From Rhynochetos jubatus (lineage: Eukaryota > Chordata > Aves > Eurypygiformes > Rhynochetidae), in the NCBI GenBank assembly GCA_027574665.1, contig CM050654.1, forward strand, positions 41,421,722 through 41,485,721: DNA of 64,000 nucleotides, in the 5' to 3' direction. Shown in pieces: positions 57,601 through 60,600 of this stretch (position 1 is the stretch's first letter; the number at the start of each line of letters is the position of its first letter). A program made the position numbers and the translations under genes. The notes under the pieces were generated by a model. That model had not been told where the DNA came from and made no database searches. It saw nothing but the letters and a program-made list of their open reading frames with translations.

Positions 57601-60600
57601 ATGGTACGCCTTCCGGTAAATTCGGTCGTTCTGCAGCAACATGGCGCGCGCAGCCCACGACAGTTTGGGATCCTCCTTGGCAGTTCGGCACCCGATGTAG
57701 TGGCCTTTCTGCTTCTCGTGCGTTTCTTTGTACTTGTACTGGAAAAGCAGAAACAACGTCAGCCGTCACGCATCGCTCACCTGAACGTGCCTAACGAACA
57801 GAAGGCTTTCCGCTTCTGAGCTGTCAACCCTTGGAACTGAACGTCACTCCGTTCTGCTGAGCAGGACACGGGAAGAGACCGACACAGCAACCACAGTAAG
57901 AGAAGGCTGTACCTCACTGGCAATGTCTCTGGAAGCCTTGGCATGTTTGATGAGAATGGCATCAGCTCTTAGGTCATAGCTTTTCGCCTTGGCCTCATCC
58001 CAGGCCTTCTGATAATGTTTCTGCAAAGAAAATTAATCTTCCTTGTAACACACAGTCGAGACTCTCTGATACCAATCCCTTTTCTTAAAACCTACTATGG
58101 AACAACAACTGTCATACTATTAATTTAATAACACTTCACATGCAGAATGAATTTATGCTCTTACGTTGCTGATGTTGAGAGCGTTGACTTTGGACTGCAG
58201 CATTACAGGAGTGTCGGAAGGAATGGAAATCTGCGTCTTATCTTTATCCCAGGCTTCACGATACAGATGCTAAGGAGAAAGGAACCATAATGATATTTCA
58301 CTGTGGTTCACTATTTTTCACTGAAAAAACCCACCAACAGGAATTCTCCGGTAATTCCAATTTGCAACGCCTTCCAGTTAGTCATTCCCAGGGTAGAAAC
58401 TCTGCTCTCCACCACAAAGAAAGCAATGTCATCACGTAAATTAAAGGTAAGCTTACATCACTGAGCTGCAAAGCATTGATCTTCGCCTGGACAACGTCTG
58501 GCATGTCAGTAATGCTGGTGAATTTCATCTCGTCCGGCCGCGTGCGGTACAACCTCTCATTCAGGAGCTCCTGGGCTTTCTTTGCTTTGACCACATCCAC
58601 AGAACCTTCTGTCACCCAGCCGATGCCTCGCAGCCATTCCAGGTCTGACTTGTACACGTTCTGCAAACAAACCAAGGGTTGGTGACATTGCAGACAGACC
58701 TACGTGCAGAGAGGTTTTGTACAAGGCTTTCCCCAGGCTGCTTCTTCTGCAGTTCCACACCGAGCACTCAGTGAGACTGTGGCGTAACAGGTCCTTCCCA
58801 CGCACAGCTAAACCCCTGCTTTGCACAGCAAGGAAGTTACTGGTCTTTGAAAGCGAGTTGCTACGTGCAGACCAGGGGCATAATCTGCAAGCAAACTTCT
58901 AGCAGCAGAACAAAAATCCATCAGAAACATACATTTCCCTTCCATGTGAACTGCCCAGAGTATTTCTGACGCCCAGGCTGAAAACACCACTGCTTTGGAA
59001 AGGTCATCCAGATGAATTAAAATACACATAGCAGGACTGACTGCAGGCTCCTGAACGTGCATTTGAAAGGATGTTTGCACGGTCACTCACAAACAGAGCC
59101 TCACACGCCTGCCATAAAGCTTTCCTACAGGCACTCTCACTCACATCACTCTGGAGGTCGTAGGCCTTCCGTGCATGGATGACGTCGTTCTGGTCAGGAA
59201 GACAGGTCCACTGGTGAAGGTAATGGCGGTAGTCAACGTCACTGACCAGAGTCTGGCACTCCTTGGCTGCCTGCACCGACATCGCGTCCACTGGGATGTG
59301 GATCTGGGCCTTGGAATCATGGTACGCCTTCCGGTAAATTCGGTCGTTCTGCAGCAACATGGCGCGCGCAGCCCACGACAGTTTGGGATCCTCCTTGGCA
59401 GTTCGGCACCCGATGTAGTGGCCTTTCTGCTTCTCGTGCGTTTCTTTGTACTTGTACTGGAAAAGCAGAAACAACGTCAGCCGTCACGCATCTCTCACCT
59501 GAACGTGCCTAACGAACAGAAGGCTTTCCGCTTCTGAGCTGTCAACCCTTGGAACTGAACGTCACTCCGTTCTGCTGAGCAGGACACGGGAAGAGACCGA
59601 CACAGCAACCACAGTAAGAGAAGGCTGTACCTCACTGGCAATGTCTCTGGAAGCCTTGGCATGTTTGATGAGAATGGCATCAGCTCTTAGGTCATAGCTT
59701 TTCGCCTTGGCCTCATCCCAGGCCTTCTGATAATGTTTCTGCAAAGAAAATTAATCTCCCTTGTAACACACAGTCGAGACTCTCTGATACCAATCCCTTT
59801 TCTTAAAACCTGCTCTGTTGGAATTAACGGTATGAGTGCTCTGTTCCCCCTGTAACTGGCAGGGTTGCAATAATGATCCTGACAATTGCCTTAACAGAAA
59901 ACTCATGACTTAAAGGTTGAAGTAGGTGCAAAATCCAAAACCCAAAGAGGCAGCTGAATTATTCCTGAAAACACATCACAACGTCCCCTCTGACAGGCTA
60001 CTGCTGACTACACAGGCTCCGGACAGGCAGTCCAACTGACAGACTGTACACCTCCACGACCAACACTGAATTCTGCATGACCCCACAACAGTCAGAAGTT
60101 CTGCTCACACACTCCTGATTGCAGGATCCTAGCTACTGGACACAAACGTCTGTTCTACTGACAAAACATATCCAGACGCTATTTAAGTTATAAAGCCTCC
60201 TGACAGCAGCTAGAGACTTCTTTCTTTACAAGTCTTTTTTAGTCCTATCAAGAAAGTGACTGTAGGGAGAAAGACTCAATCCATTTACGAGGCTAAACAG
60301 AACCAAAGTGCCTTTGTGTGTCCAGAGACACCCAACCTGTCCAAGGCATCAAGCCAAGAGCACGAGAGCTCCTTCTTTAGTGGCATCTTAGTCCACAGAA
60401 GCTTGGTCAGCCCTGCTGGCACCTTTATCATTAGTACAGGTGGGTAAATGATATGCTTTTTAGTTAATTTTTGATGACTGGAAATTCAGAAACTGAATGC
60501 TATGGCAGACTATAAGGAACTCAGATAATAAACAGTAATCAAAGCACATGCAAGACAAAACCAGGGGAAGTGAAATGCCTTTTGCAACAACACTTCAATA

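Larger units (their letters stand above)
57423..58094 (-). repeat. Homogenised tract T3, copy 1 (pairs with 59141-59812)
   Basis: It covers e11, the e10/e11 intron, e10 and 74 bp beyond. It is nearly identical to 59141-59812 (single differences such as CATCGCTCAC/CATCTCTCAC). Similarity begins abruptly at the 3' border of e11 and ends at AAAACCT. Confidence 0.93.
58150..58828 (-). repeat. Homogenised tract T1, copy 1 (pairs with 61312-61990)
   Basis: It covers e9, intron, e8 and 168 bp of the intron before e8. One substitution was noticed against the partner (AGACCTAC/AGATCTAC near 58698). Confidence 0.93.
59141..59812 (-). repeat. Homogenised tract T3, copy 2 (pairs with 57423-58094)
   Basis: It covers e7, intron and e6. 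Its left part (59141-59456) also pairs with the third 312-bp exon at 62306-62621. Confidence 0.93.
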